A stretch of DNA of 44,011 nucleotides. Origin: Sedimentisphaerales bacterium (lineage in GTDB: Bacteria; Planctomycetota; Phycisphaerae; Sedimentisphaerales; Anaerobacaceae). Made by a program: the position numbers and the translations under genes. Every line of letters begins with the position of its first letter. Position 1 is the first letter of the stretch. Positions 24,593 to 32,828 of the stretch are shown here, piece by piece. The DNA lies in NCBI GenBank assembly GCA_030611315.1, contig JAUWPZ010000012.1, positions 1-44,011 on the forward strand, written 5' to 3'. Below the pieces are notes generated by a model. The model was not told the origin of the DNA and ran no database searches. It saw only the letters and a list, made by a program, of their open reading frames with translations.

Positions 24593-25696
24593 TTGGCGTC
24601 GAAAGCGGTCAAAAAAAAGTCACTACGTCTGGCCCTGATTGCATCGGAACATACCCTCTGCGAGTATTCGATGTTCCTCGAGCATTTGTTGGTCGGACTG
24701 GCCGATGAGTCGATTCCCGTGGCTTTGGTTTGTCCGCCGGGCCAAGATGTGGATTCCATCGCATCCGGGACCATTGAGGTTATCAGACACCCGGCTGTCG
24801 AATTGCCCTTGATGCAGGCGATAAATAGAAAATTGCTTCTTGACAGGCTTGCAAAATTTCAACCCGCCCTCCTGCACTGTTTATGCCAAACCAAGGCCCC
24901 ACTCACAAGGTGGTTGGCTCGTCAGCTCGATTTGCCTTATGTATTGATGGTTAATTCGCTGCTCAGGCGTTGGGACAGGTTCTCCGTTTCACAGAGGCGC
25001 TGCGCGAAAATCATTGTTCCGGCCCGGAGCATCGCGGCCAATATCGCAGGGCTCCACCCACGCTTTGCCGAGCGAATCGAGCAGATAAATATCGGCACTT
25101 TTGTCGCGCAGGACGTTGGATGTTTCAGCCAACTCTCTCGCCTTGCCACTATGGTGATGACTCATCCCCTGGACGATGTCGATATCTTTGAGAACCTGTT
25201 CAGCGCGCTTCGGCACATGACGGTTGAAGGGTATGAATTTATGCTTGTGGTAGCGGGCGGCGGACGGCACGAAAGCCAGTTGCGAAAATTGCTCTTTGCC
25301 CTCGACCTTTTGCAGATTGTTACTGTTGTCCCGAGATTAAAACCCTTCCGTTCGCTCCTTGCCGCCGGCGATATCTTCATTCGGCCTCAGCCGCGTAACG
25401 TTTTTGACCCTTTCCTGCTCGAGGCAATGAGCGTCGGTGTTGTTGTCGCAACGTGTAAGGGCGGCGTCGATGATTTGATTATGGAGGACCGCACCGCCGT
25501 CCTGTTTGACCCGAATTACGAACTCGGTATTATGACCACCCTCCAAAGGCTGCTCGGCAGGAGAGAGCTTGCACGAAAAATAGCCAAAAACGCCCAGCAA
25601 TATTTGAAGGAAAATCACTCCGTCAGTAAAATGATATCCGCTACTCTGCGGGCTTACGACAGCGCAATAACATGGTACGGACGCACATGCATTTAA
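24593..25696 (+). CDS. GT-B fold glycosyltransferase (family 4-like)
   Basis: 367 aa. TTG start, with AGGAG at about 24579-24583; the ATG at 24588 is in another frame that stops after 16 codons. The N-terminal half is a Rossmann-like domain with little conservation. The C-terminal half shows FMLVVAGGGRHESQL, VVPRLKPFRSLLAAGDIFIR and FLLEAMSVGVVVATCKGGV, the E-x7-E-like nucleotide-sugar-binding region of family 4 enzymes. There is no membrane segment. It probably transfers a sugar in envelope or exopolysaccharide synthesis. The acceptor is unknown and no polysaccharide cluster surrounds it. Confidence 0.82.
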   Translation: MASKAVKKKSLRLALIASEHTLCEYSMFLEHLLVGLADESIPVALVCPPGQDVDSIASGTIEVIRHPAVELPLMQAINRKLLLDRLAKFQPALLHCLCQTKAPLTRWLARQLDLPYVLMVNSLLRRWDRFSVSQRRCAKIIVPARSIAANIAGLHPRFAERIEQINIGTFVAQDVGCFSQLSRLATMVMTHPLDDVDIFENLFSALRHMTVEGYEFMLVVAGGGRHESQLRKLLFALDLLQIVTVVPRLKPFRSLLAAGDIFIRPQPRNVFDPFLLEAMSVGVVVATCKGGVDDLIMEDRTAVLFDPNYELGIMTTLQRLLGRRELARKIAKNAQQYLKENHSVSKMISATLRAYDSAITWYGRTCI

Positions 25697-25740
25697 TTGC
25701 ATATTGTTCGACTTTGTAGATATGTTATCCCGGCTCTTGT

Positions 25741-26610
25741 TTACAGCAAGCCGTAATCCTTCAAAGTCTGCTCTAAGACGGCTTTTTTGCCTTCTTCCAG
25801 CGGCGTCATCGGCAGGCGAAGTTCGTCCGAAGCCATATTCAGTATTGCCATTGCCGCCTTGATGGGTATCGGGTTCGTCGCCAATGTCAGCATATTTTTG
25901 CTCAGGGCGAACAGCTTTTTATGCCACTGCCTCGCTGATACCAGGTCGCCTTCGAGAATCAGGTCCGTCATCGCCTTGACGTCCGCAGGCACTACGTTAG
26001 CTACCACGCTGATGACCCCTTTACCGCCAACCGATGCCAGAGGGAGCGTCAGCGAATCATCGCCTGATATGATGGTTATATCGCATCGCATCGCGATTTC
26101 ACTTGCCTGGTCCATGCTACCTGTCGCCTCCTTAACCGCCACGATATTTTCAAGCTCTGCCAGCCTTGCGATGGTTTCCGGCGTCATTCCCGCTCCACAT
26201 CTGCCCGGTATGTTATACAGTACTATCGGCAGGTCAACTTCTTCGGCTATCGTCCTGAAATGCTGATAGAAGCCTTCCTGAGTCGGCTTGTTGTAGTATG
26301 GGCACACCTGCAGCGTCGCATCGGCGCCGACCTTCTTTGAAAATGCCGTCAGTTCTATCGCCTCTGCCGTACTGTTCGAACCGGCCCCTGCAATAACGGG
26401 GACCTGTCCGCCCACGTCTTTGACCACTCTTTCGATGACCTGCTTGTGTTCTTCGTGACTTAGCGTGGGCGATTCGCCGGTCGTCCCGACCGGCACTATC
26501 CCGTCTATCCCGTTTTCAAGCTGGAAATTAACCAGCTCATCGAGCGTTTGAAAATCGATTTCGCCGTCCTGAAATGGCGTAACCAGCGCAACCATTGCCC
26601 CTGTAAACAT
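25741..26610 (-). CDS. dapA: 4-hydroxy-tetrahydrodipicolinate synthase
   Basis: 289 aa, the normal family length. The (beta/alpha)8 aldolase carries the pyruvate Schiff-base lysine (IVAVKEATG, K160), the catalytic tyrosine (LYNIPGRCG, Y132) and the GTTGE motif (42-46). It condenses pyruvate with aspartate semialdehyde, the first step specific to lysine and diaminopimelate synthesis. AAGGAG lies 7 bp before the ATG. The gene follows pdxJ in the same direction by about 55 bp. DapA feeds peptidoglycan or lysine supply. Confidence 0.95.
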   Translation of the reverse strand: MFTGAMVALVTPFQDGEIDFQTLDELVNFQLENGIDGIVPVGTTGESPTLSHEEHKQVIERVVKDVGGQVPVIAGAGSNSTAEAIELTAFSKKVGADATLQVCPYYNKPTQEGFYQHFRTIAEEVDLPIVLYNIPGRCGAGMTPETIARLAELENIVAVKEATGSMDQASEIAMRCDITIISGDDSLTLPLASVGGKGVISVVANVVPADVKAMTDLILEGDLVSARQWHKKLFALSKNMLTLATNPIPIKAAMAILNMASDELRLPMTPLEEGKKAVLEQTLKDYGLL

Positions 26611-26644
26611 TTTAAGCTCCTTATTAAGCGAACTGTCACTTGTA

Positions 26645-26672
26645 CCTCGTGTCGCGAGCGACGAGTCACGAG
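26645..26672. repeat. TCGCGAGCGACGAGTCACGAG repeat at the pdxJ stop
   Basis: The string TGTCGCGAGCGACGAGTCAC is akin to the GTCTCTCGTCGCTCG insert in tsaB (about 41117-41140). It contains the pdxJ stop codon. Confidence 0.55.
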
Positions 26673-27394
26673 CCGCTGAATTTCGTTATCAGCTCTATCA
26701 TTTGGGCCGTCGCCTCCCGAACGCCGACGAACACCGCCCTTGCTATTATACTGTGCCCGATATTGAATTCGCAAAGGCCTTTGAGCTGTGCCACCGGGGC
26801 GATATTGCGATATGTCAGGCCGTGGCCCGCGTGAACGACGAGCTTGTTGTCCATCGCGAATTCTTTGCCCGCTTCAAGCTCGGCTAATCTTCTCTTGATG
26901 GCCCCGGGGGTTTTCGCGTTCGCGTACATACCCGTATGCAGCTCAACTGCATCGCATCCCATCTCGGCCGAGGCTGCAATCTGCCCTTTCTCCGGCGCGA
27001 TAAACGTGCTGACGAGTATGCCTTTTTTGTGCATTCTTTTGACCACCTCCGCAAGGCGTTTTTTATATTTAACGCAGTCCAGCCCGCCCTCGGTTGTCAG
27101 CTCGGCTCTTTTCTCGGGCACTAAAGTTATCTGCTCCGGCCGAATTTCTTCTGCTATTTTCACTATCGGCTCAGCCATACACATCTCGAGGTTCAGCTTG
27201 CAGGCCACCGTCTCTTTCAGCAGCCGAACATCCCGGTCGTTTATATGGCGTCTGTCCTGACGCAGGTGGACGGTAATTCCGTTTGCCCCTGCCAGTTCGC
27301 ACTGCGCCGCCGCCCACACCGGGTCCGGCTCATCTGTCCGACGGGCCTGCCGAACCGTCGCAACATGGTCGATATTTACATTTAGCACAGCCAT
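26666..27394 (-). CDS. pdxJ: Pyridoxine 5'-phosphate synthase
   Basis: 242 aa. The family opening LNVNIDHVATVRQARRTDEP is complete, followed by HLRQDRRHINDRD, EMCMAEPIVKIA, TLVPEKRAELTTEGGLD, and VHAGHGLTYRNIAPVA. It joins 1-deoxyxylulose 5-phosphate and aminoacetone 3-phosphate in vitamin B6 synthesis. The stop codon is supplied by a CGAGTCACGAG-type repeat (about 26645-26672), so the last residues (FSGS) may not be ancestral. It lies upstream of dapA. Confidence 0.95.
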   Translation of the reverse strand: MAVLNVNIDHVATVRQARRTDEPDPVWAAAQCELAGANGITVHLRQDRRHINDRDVRLLKETVACKLNLEMCMAEPIVKIAEEIRPEQITLVPEKRAELTTEGGLDCVKYKKRLAEVVKRMHKKGILVSTFIAPEKGQIAASAEMGCDAVELHTGMYANAKTPGAIKRRLAELEAGKEFAMDNKLVVHAGHGLTYRNIAPVAQLKGLCEFNIGHSIIARAVFVGVREATAQMIELITKFSGS

Positions 27395-27435
27395 TTTTCT
27401 TGCCCTTCGTATTTTCTGCCACCAAGGTGCTAAGA

Positions 27436-27528
27436 AGTGTAAAGTGTCTAAAGTGAAAAGTACCTAAAGTGCAATAAACTAAAAATTTTTATAACTTTAG
27501 CTCACTTTAGCTCACTTTAGTTCACTTT
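27436..27528. repeat. CTAAAGTG repeats in head-to-head arrangement
   Basis: About 27436-27480 has repeated (C)TAAAGTG words. About 27493-27528 has their reverse complement, CACTTTAG, three times. The two arms could form a long imperfect hairpin around an AT-rich loop (27481-27492). The same words occur at 36-76. Placed after the divergent pdxJ and before hicB. Confidence 0.65.
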
Positions 27529-27669
27529 TTTTCTTTGTGCCTCTTTGTGGCCAATTTTATTATCTCTACGGCAAATAAACCACCGAAATTATACCACCAT
27601 TGCCCTGCGACACAAGAAAATTGCTCAAATTGTGCAATCCACTGTTGTCCGGAATCGAGGATAAAAAAT

Positions 27670-27697
27670 TTGATTTTTTTAAATCCTCGTTTATAAT
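27670..27697 (+). promoter_or_regulatory. Probable sigma-70-type promoter of hicBA
   Basis: TTGATT (27670-27675) and TATAAT (27692-27697) are separated by 16 bp. The start of hicB is 36 bp after the -10 box, with AGGAG at about 27721-27725. HicB proteins commonly repress their own promoter, but I see no clear operator palindrome. Confidence 0.6.
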
Positions 27698-27732
27698 ATG
27701 GGTATAACAGATAACTTAACAGGAGTAACTTT

Positions 27733-27948
27733 ATGCGTAATGAATTTACTGCAATAGTGGAAAAAGATGGCGACTGGTTCATCGCTTATTGTGCTGAAGT
27801 GCCGGGAGCTAACGGACAGGGTAAAACAAAGGAACAGTGCCTTGCAAATTTATCCCAGGCAATCCACCTGATCCTCGAAGACCGTCGCCAGGATGCTTTG
27901 CGCGGGATTCCTGAAGATGCAACGCCTGAAGTGGTAAATGTGGAATGA
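27733..27948 (+). CDS. hicB: HicB-family antitoxin
   Basis: 71 aa. The HicB partial RNase-H-like fold shows FTAIVEKDGDWFIAYCAEVP followed by GANGQGKTKEQCLANLSQAI, the standard pattern. No C-terminal DNA-binding domain is visible; the protein ends soon after LEDRRQDALRG. It should bind and block the HicA product of the next gene. The order antitoxin-then-toxin is the reverse of the more common hicA-hicB order. The stop overlaps the hicA start (ATGA). Confidence 0.9.
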   Translation: MRNEFTAIVEKDGDWFIAYCAEVPGANGQGKTKEQCLANLSQAIHLILEDRRQDALRGIPEDATPEVVNVE

Positions 27949-28181
27949 AAAGAAAAGCCCTTCTAAAACATCTCAGAAGACATGGATGTTATCTGAAGAG
28001 AGAAGGTCGTTCACACTCTCTTTGGTGCAATCCTCGCACAGGTCATTCGGAAACAATCCCCCGCCATAACGAAATCCCGGACAAATTAGCAAAAAAAATC
28101 TGCAAAGCGCTATCAATAGCAGGCAAAAAATCAAAAATTAAAAATCAAAATGCAAAGCGACAAAGCAAAATTCAAAAATGA
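27945..28181 (+). CDS. hicA: HicA-family toxin with repeat-derived tail
   Basis: 78 aa. The dsRNA-binding-like HicA fold is shown by LLKHLRRHGCYLKREGRSHS, with the catalytic histidine expected in RSHSLW, and by TIPRHNEIPDKLAKKICKAL. HicA proteins cleave mRNA. The family core ends near residue 62; the last 15 or so residues (KSKIKNQNAKRQSKIQK) are encoded by an AAAATCAAAA/AAATTCAAAA repeat tract (about 28125-28179). The tail is therefore probably an accidental extension. Confidence 0.88.
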   Translation: MKRKALLKHLRRHGCYLKREGRSHSLWCNPRTGHSETIPRHNEIPDKLAKKICKALSIAGKKSKIKNQNAKRQSKIQK

Positions 28182-28270
28182 GTTTAAGAAAAGGTTGTAT
28201 AAGGGGAAAAGGTGATTTTGAATTTTTATATGTAATTTTGCTATTTACATTTTGAAATTTGCATTTTCTG
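28125..28270. repeat. AT-rich inverted repeat pair after hicA
   Basis: About 28125-28179 carries ATCAAAAATTAAAAATCAAA and AAAGCAAAATTCAAAAATG words. About 28213-28270 carries related words in reverse complement (TTTTGAATTTTTATATG, ATTTTGAAATTTGCATTTT). A similar string lies at about 39283-39312. The arms are imperfect. The pair separates hicA from pgsA. Confidence 0.6.
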
Positions 28271-28304
28271 CGTTCTCTGCGGTACAGAATAATTAGGCAG
28301 CGAT

Positions 28305-29018
28305 ATGATACTAAATTGGGCCAATCGGATAACGATTCTTCGCATATTGTTGATAGTGCCGTTTGTAAGCTGCATGTTGAAGATAAACGACCCCGGGCTT
28401 GACGAAAGTGCGGAGCTGCTGCGCTGGCTTTTGACTGGTTTCCTGAACATAAATCCCAGTGAGCTTGGCGAAGCGATGCGCCATGCAATGCGATATGTTG
28501 CGATTGTTATTTTTTTTGTTATGGCGGCCAGTGACGCCATTGATGGCTGTTTGGCGCGAAGAAAAAAAATGACCACAAAGCTCGGCGCTTTCCTCGACCC
28601 CGTCGCAGACAAATTGCTCATAACCAGCGCCTGTCTCCTGCTCGCCTCGCAGCGAGGCCACGTCGAGATGGTTTCGCAACAGGGCCTCATTCAGAATTTC
28701 CTGCTCCCGCCGACCGTTGTGGTTTTTATAATTGGCAAAGACCTTCTCCTGCTCATCGGATTTCTCATAGTGTATTTTATCACTTCGAAGGTTCATATCG
28801 CCCCTGTTTTTATCGGTAAGGCCGCGACCATCCTGCAGCTCTCGATGGTCGCCGGCATCCTGATTGCTCCGGAGGCTTCAGGTCTCTTCCCCGGCTGGAT
28901 ATGGTTCTTGCGCGTTCTTTGGTGGTCCGCCGCCGGAACAGCTATTTTGGCAACACTTATTTACATTCGCAACGGAAGCCGATATATTGAGGAGCACGAG
29001 CAGAACATCAATCAATAA
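28305..29018 (+). CDS. pgsA: CDP-diacylglycerol-glycerol-3-phosphate 3-phosphatidyltransferase
   Basis: 237 aa. The CDP-alcohol phosphatidyltransferase signature D-G-x2-A-R-x8-G-x3-D-x3-D is complete in [20 protein letters not shown] followed by [10 protein letters not shown]. The N-terminal [16 protein letters not shown] is the family's first membrane segment, and several more helices follow. It makes phosphatidylglycerol phosphate from CDP-diacylglycerol and glycerol 3-phosphate. The family has close relatives with other acceptors, so PgsA is the likely but not certain member. Insertions around residues 30-60 ([20 protein letters not shown]) make it slightly longer than usual. Confidence 0.87.
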   Translation: MILNWANRITILRILLIVPFVSCMLKINDPGLDESAELLRWLLTGFLNINPSELGEAMRHAMRYVAIVIFFVMAASDAIDGCLARRKKMTTKLGAFLDPVADKLLITSACLLLASQRGHVEMVSQQGLIQNFLLPPTVVVFIIGKDLLLLIGFLIVYFITSKVHIAPVFIGKAATILQLSMVAGILIAPEASGLFPGWIWFLRVLWWSAAGTAILATLIYIRNGSRYIEEHEQNINQ

Positions 29019-29046
29019 AATAGTGTATAGCCCGTAGAGTATTTAG

Positions 29047-29094
29047 CCTGCGGTTGTACCGCAGGTTTCCGGCATACGACATACGATATACGAA
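29047..29094. repeat. CCTGCGGT hairpin and TACGATATACG repeat before ribBA
   Basis: CCTGCGGT and ACCGCAGG (29047-29065) form an 8-bp stem with a 3-nt loop. A GCATACGACATACGATATAC-type repeat (29072-29094) then reaches to within a base or two of the ribBA start codon. It leaves no Shine-Dalgarno sequence. Confidence 0.7.
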
Positions 29095-29095
29095 T

Positions 29096-30337
29096 ATGAC
29101 CGTAAAATTTAGCGAAATACCGGATGTTTTGGAGGACCTTCGGCAGGGCAAAATGATTGTTCTTGTTGATGCCGAAGACCGCGAGAACGAGGGCGACCTT
29201 GTTTGCGCCGCCGAGAAGGTAACGCCCGAGATAATTAACTTTATGGCCACGTTCGGCCGGGGCCTTATCTGTCTGCCGCTTACCGCCGAAAAATGCGACT
29301 CACTCGGCCTTTACCCCCAGACGGTCGAGAATACCGCTCGTTTCGGCACCGCCTTTACCGTCAGCATTGATGCCGCCGAAGGAGTAAGCACCGGTATCAG
29401 CGCCGCCGACAGGGCAAGGACGATTCAGGTGACCATCGCCGACGATGCTAAAACCGCCGACCTTGTTCGCCCGGGCCACGTATTTCCACTTCGCTCCAGG
29501 CAAGGCGGCGTACTCGTTCGGGCCGGCCAGACCGAAGGCGCCGTCGATTTGATGCGATTAGCCGACCTGAAGCCCGCCGGTGTTATTTGCGAAATTATGA
29601 ACGAAGACGGCTCTATGGCCCGTGTCCCGGAATTGTTGGATTTCTGCCAAAAGCACAATCTCAAAATCGCTACAATCTCCAAGCTAATCGAGTATCGTCT
29701 CCAGAACGAGAGCCAGATAAGACGCCTTGAGAGCGTCAATTTACCCACCGATTATGGCCAATTCCAGCTCATTGGCTATGAGAGCATAACTTCATCCGAA
29801 CCCCACCTCGCATTATGCAAAGGCGGTGTCGGCAGCCTCGATGACGGCGGTAAAATCATCGAGCACGATGAGCCCGTCCTGGTTCGCGTCCATTCCGAGT
29901 GTATGACCGGCGATTTGTTTCATTCTCAGCGATGCGAATGCGGCTACCAGATGATAACTGCGATGAAAATGATTGAAGAGGCGGGCAAGGGGGCTTTGAT
30001 TTACCTTCGGCAGGAGGGCAGAGGTATCGGCCTGACGAATAAGCTGCGAGCTTATAAGCTCCAGGAGCAGGGCCTTGATACAATCCAGGCCAATCTCAAG
30101 CTCGGTTTTATGCCCGACAAGCGGGACTACGGAATAGGGGCTCAGATATGCCGCGATTTGGGACTTAGAAAAATACGCATACTAACCAACAATCCCAAGA
30201 AGATAAGCCGCCTTGAGGTGTACGGTATAAAGATTGCCGAGCAGATACCGCTAAAGGCCCGTCCCAGCGAGCACAACATCGAATATTTGCGGGCGAAAAA
30301 ACACCACTTCGGACACATGCTCGACGAGGATTTGTAA
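29096..30337 (+). CDS. ribBA: Bifunctional 3,4-dihydroxy-2-butanone-4-phosphate synthase / GTP cyclohydrolase II
   Basis: 413 aa from the ATG at 29096; upstream in-frame codons are repeat sequence. The N-terminal RibB domain (1-200) has [33 protein letters not shown] and [15 protein letters not shown]. The C-terminal RibA domain (205-400) has [19 protein letters not shown], whose three cysteines bind zinc, and [21 protein letters not shown]. The two activities supply both precursors of riboflavin. No FMN riboswitch is visible upstream. No Shine-Dalgarno precedes the ATG, so translation may depend on the upstream hairpin or be inefficient. Confidence 0.96.
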   Translation: MTVKFSEIPDVLEDLRQGKMIVLVDAEDRENEGDLVCAAEKVTPEIINFMATFGRGLICLPLTAEKCDSLGLYPQTVENTARFGTAFTVSIDAAEGVSTGISAADRARTIQVTIADDAKTADLVRPGHVFPLRSRQGGVLVRAGQTEGAVDLMRLADLKPAGVICEIMNEDGSMARVPELLDFCQKHNLKIATISKLIEYRLQNESQIRRLESVNLPTDYGQFQLIGYESITSSEPHLALCKGGVGSLDDGGKIIEHDEPVLVRVHSECMTGDLFHSQRCECGYQMITAMKMIEEAGKGALIYLRQEGRGIGLTNKLRAYKLQEQGLDTIQANLKLGFMPDKRDYGIGAQICRDLGLRKIRILTNNPKKISRLEVYGIKIAEQIPLKARPSEHNIEYLRAKKHHFGHMLDEDL

Positions 30338-30340
30338 TTT

Positions 30341-30865
30341 ATGAGAGTGAGCCATTTACTATCATGGATATTGTGTTTTGCGTTTCTTTCGCTCCAGGCC
30401 GGTTGTGAACCGCCGACAAAGACGCCTGAACCGCTCCCGAATACCGATAACAGTTCCGACCTTACTGTTTATGCTCGTTTTGCACCTGCCAAAATCGACA
30501 TTATCCCCTTGACCGAGTTTGTTGACCCCGGCGACGAACAGAAGCCGACAACAATAAATGTTTTCGTAAGTTTGTTGGATTTTTTCGGTTCTGCGAAAAA
30601 ATCGCCCGGTGTTTTTCGTTTTGAATTGTACGAATATGTCCCACACGCATCAGGGCACATGGGTGGAAGAATCATCCTTTGGCCTGATTATGATTTGACC
30701 GACCCTGCCGTAAACAACAGCCGCTGGCGCGACTTCTTAAGGGCTTACGAATTCGACCTTGATTTCGAACCCACTGCCGCCCAGAGCTACGTCCTCCAGG
30801 TAACGTGTATTTGCCCCCACGGCAGACGTCTTTCGACCAAGGTTATCCTTCAATACTCAAAATAG
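30341..30865 (+). CDS. Lipoprotein of unknown function
   Basis: 174 aa, ATG 3 bp after the ribBA stop, with GAGG inside the end of ribBA. A signal peptide (LLSWILCFAFLSLQAGC) ends in lipobox LQAGC. After a Pro/Thr-rich linker comes a beta-rich domain: INVFVSLLDFFGSAKKSPGV, RFELYEYVPH, then RDFLRAYEFDLDFEP and YVLQVTCICPHGRRLST. I do not recognise a family. The close spacing implies co-transcription with ribBA, but no functional link to riboflavin is suggested by the sequence. Confidence 0.8.
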   Translation: MRVSHLLSWILCFAFLSLQAGCEPPTKTPEPLPNTDNSSDLTVYARFAPAKIDIIPLTEFVDPGDEQKPTTINVFVSLLDFFGSAKKSPGVFRFELYEYVPHASGHMGGRIILWPDYDLTDPAVNNSRWRDFLRAYEFDLDFEPTAAQSYVLQVTCICPHGRRLSTKVILQYSK

Positions 30866-31125
30866 TACGAACAATAACAATCGCAAATCGGCAATCGAAA
30901 ATCGCAAATCCTCTCCTATCCGCTCTACGCTATCTGTTATCCGCAATACGCACTACGCAGTACGCAATACGATATTACGCCTTTGTGACAAAATAAGCGG
31001 GGTTGATTAAATTAGTTTGACCAAATGGCACTTTTCTGCCAATATATCCTGCGATTGAGCTTTGATTTTTGCCCGTTTTATGGGAACCTTTGGCCGTAAT
31101 ATCGGTCGAATTCAGGAGAATGCCT
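30866..31125. repeat. Intergenic TACGCACTACGCAGTACGCAATACG repeat tract
   Basis: About 30885-30912 has AATCGCAAATCGGCAATCGA-type words. About 30915-30980 has CGCTCTACGCTATCTGTTAT followed by CCGCAATACGCACTACGCAG and related words. They belong to the same degenerate family as those near 24509, 29072 and 34937. The last 100 bp should contain the promoter of the sigma-factor gene, which I cannot place. Confidence 0.7.
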
Positions 31126-31734
31126 GTGCAGTCACAGATGGCCAATGTCAACATTGATGATGCTATATTGGTTGAGCGGTGCCGAAAGGGCGATTCTAAC
31201 GCTATGGAACGCCTTGTCCTGAGGTATCAGAACCGCATTTATAACGTCATTTTGAAAATATGTGCAAACACCGATGATGCTGCGGAACTAACCCAGGAAA
31301 CATTTGTCAAAGTAATTGAAAGTATTGAAAAATTCGAAGGCAGAAGCAGCTTTTACACCTGGGCCTTTAGAATCGCCGTTAATCTGACTTTGAACTATTG
31401 CAAAAGGAACGTCAAGCTCGGGTTTAGGTCTCTCGATGCCGACGAAAGTAGCCACGATAGCAGCGATAAGAAGCAATTAAGGGAGTTTTTGAGCGATGAA
31501 AGCTCGCCCGACCCCGCTGCAGTGGCTCAAAACAAGGAGTTGTGTGATATTGCGATAAGGGCGTTGATGAAATTGGATGACCCGCAGAGAGCTGTCGTTA
31601 TCCTGCGGGATGTTGAAGGTATGAGTTATGCTCAGATTGCAGAAGTGCTCGATGTCGAGTTGGGCACGGTCAGAAGTAGATTGAGCCGGGCCAGAAGCAA
31701 TCTGAGAGAAATTTTGGAGGCGATTTTGCAATGA
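31126..31734 (+). CDS. ECF-type RNA polymerase sigma factor
   Basis: About 202 aa from the GTG at 31126, chosen because AGGAG (31114-31118) then has a 7-bp spacing; the ATG at 31120 is too close to it. Region 2 is RYQNRIYNVILKICANTDDA to TQETFVKVIESIEKFEGRSS, with the -10-binding FYTWAFRIAVNLTLNYCKR. Region 4 is LDDPQRAVVILRDVEGMSYA to IAEVLDVELGTVRSRLSRAR, a helix-turn-helix for the -35 element. The linker is acidic and Ser-rich (DADESSHDSSDKK). The stop overlaps the next gene (ATGA), which encodes a membrane protein placed like an anti-sigma factor. Confidence 0.93.
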   Translation: MQSQMANVNIDDAILVERCRKGDSNAMERLVLRYQNRIYNVILKICANTDDAAELTQETFVKVIESIEKFEGRSSFYTWAFRIAVNLTLNYCKRNVKLGFRSLDADESSHDSSDKKQLREFLSDESSPDPAAVAQNKELCDIAIRALMKLDDPQRAVVILRDVEGMSYAQIAEVLDVELGTVRSRLSRARSNLREILEAILQ

Positions 31735-32696
31735 AGATAAATCCTGATATTGACGAATTGCTCAATAGCTTCATCGACGGTGAGCTAACCACAAGGCAGA
31801 AGACCGAGGTCCAAAGGCTGATAACAAACGATACAGAAGTCCGGCAGCGGCTCAGGCAGTTGAAAAAGTCCAAGTTGCTGGTCGGTTCTTTGCCTTTTGC
31901 CGAGGCCCCGCCTGATATCTTCGAGCAGGTAACAACTTCACTCGAAAGAAGAAATCTCCTTGCTGAGCAGCCGTCCTCTTATGAAGAGTACGCCGGGGCA
32001 AGGCATTTATTCGTTCGCAAGGTCCTCGCCGCTGCTGCTATGATTGGCCTGTTTGCTGTTTTAGGGATTATCGTTTATTCGATTATAGCGCCTGAGACCG
32101 CCCCCGAATCATTCGTGGCCGTTCGTGACCCGGACAACGGCAAAGAACCAACGCCCGCCATAGCCTTCGCCGGATTCAATGGCAGGCTCGAACTAAAGAC
32201 AAACGCCTTCATTGAGATAGACTCATCTATCAGCAAGGCGATAAAGAAAAATCCCCTGCTGGATTACAGGAGCCTCGAACGCAGTTCCAACACGAGCCGA
32301 TACAATCTTACTTGCAGTCCCCGCGGCCTTGGGATGCTCTTGGCCGATTTGAATAATATATGGCAGAGGTTCGATTCGGCTACTCTTTTTGTTGAAACCG
32401 AAGAATTCGGCCAGCGGATAGTAATTGACGAAGTTACCACTCGGCAGATTGCTGAAGTTGCCTCTCGGGAAACCGTCGAAGACTCTCTCCAGGTGGCGAA
32501 GGATTTTGCCTTTTTGAACAATATGAACGAACGCTTACAGGCTAAAGACGTTTTTGCCGCTCTCGATACGGCAACAACGCATTTTACCATACCAATGCCG
32601 GTCTTGCTGAAGGACGAAAATGCCGCTGACAGACCGGCCCCGGACGAGAACCAGGGTACGGTAAGTCTCGTGATTGTGGTTACCGCCGGCAAATAA
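31731..32696 (+). CDS. Membrane-anchored anti-sigma-like protein
   Basis: 321 aa, ATGA-coupled to the sigma factor gene. The N-terminal 60 residues (IDELLNSFIDGELTTRQKTE, then VQRLITNDTEVRQRLRQL) match the helical anti-sigma domain in pattern but lack the H-x3-C-x2-C zinc motif. One transmembrane helix (KVLAAAAMIGLFAVLGIIVY, about 97-120) follows. The C-terminal 200 residues would lie outside the cytoplasm and contain ATLFVETEEFGQRIVIDEVT and a VASRETVEDSLQVAKDFAFL helix. Regulation of the sigma factor by an envelope signal is inferred from the gene pair. Confidence 0.82.
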   Translation: MKINPDIDELLNSFIDGELTTRQKTEVQRLITNDTEVRQRLRQLKKSKLLVGSLPFAEAPPDIFEQVTTSLERRNLLAEQPSSYEEYAGARHLFVRKVLAAAAMIGLFAVLGIIVYSIIAPETAPESFVAVRDPDNGKEPTPAIAFAGFNGRLELKTNAFIEIDSSISKAIKKNPLLDYRSLERSSNTSRYNLTCSPRGLGMLLADLNNIWQRFDSATLFVETEEFGQRIVIDEVTTRQIAEVASRETVEDSLQVAKDFAFLNNMNERLQAKDVFAALDTATTHFTIPMPVLLKDENAADRPAPDENQGTVSLVIVVTAGK

Positions 32697-32828
32697 CCAA
32701 TCGTTGACCTGGTATGTTTGAGCTTCTCAGGACCACCGACCGCCCACAATTCAAACAAATCGCAAAACCGATACAGTAGTCAAACAACTCGTACCCTCCG
32801 AGTTACGATTCACGTTAAAGCTGTTTTG

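Noticed and set aside
24588-24638. ATG at 24588 as start of the glycosyltransferase
   Set aside because: It is in a different frame that stops after 16 codons; the TTG at 24593 is in the coding frame and within reach of AGGAG.
29019-29095. FMN riboswitch upstream of ribBA
   Set aside because: The region is short and filled by one hairpin and a repeat; none of the conserved RFN-element strings are seen.
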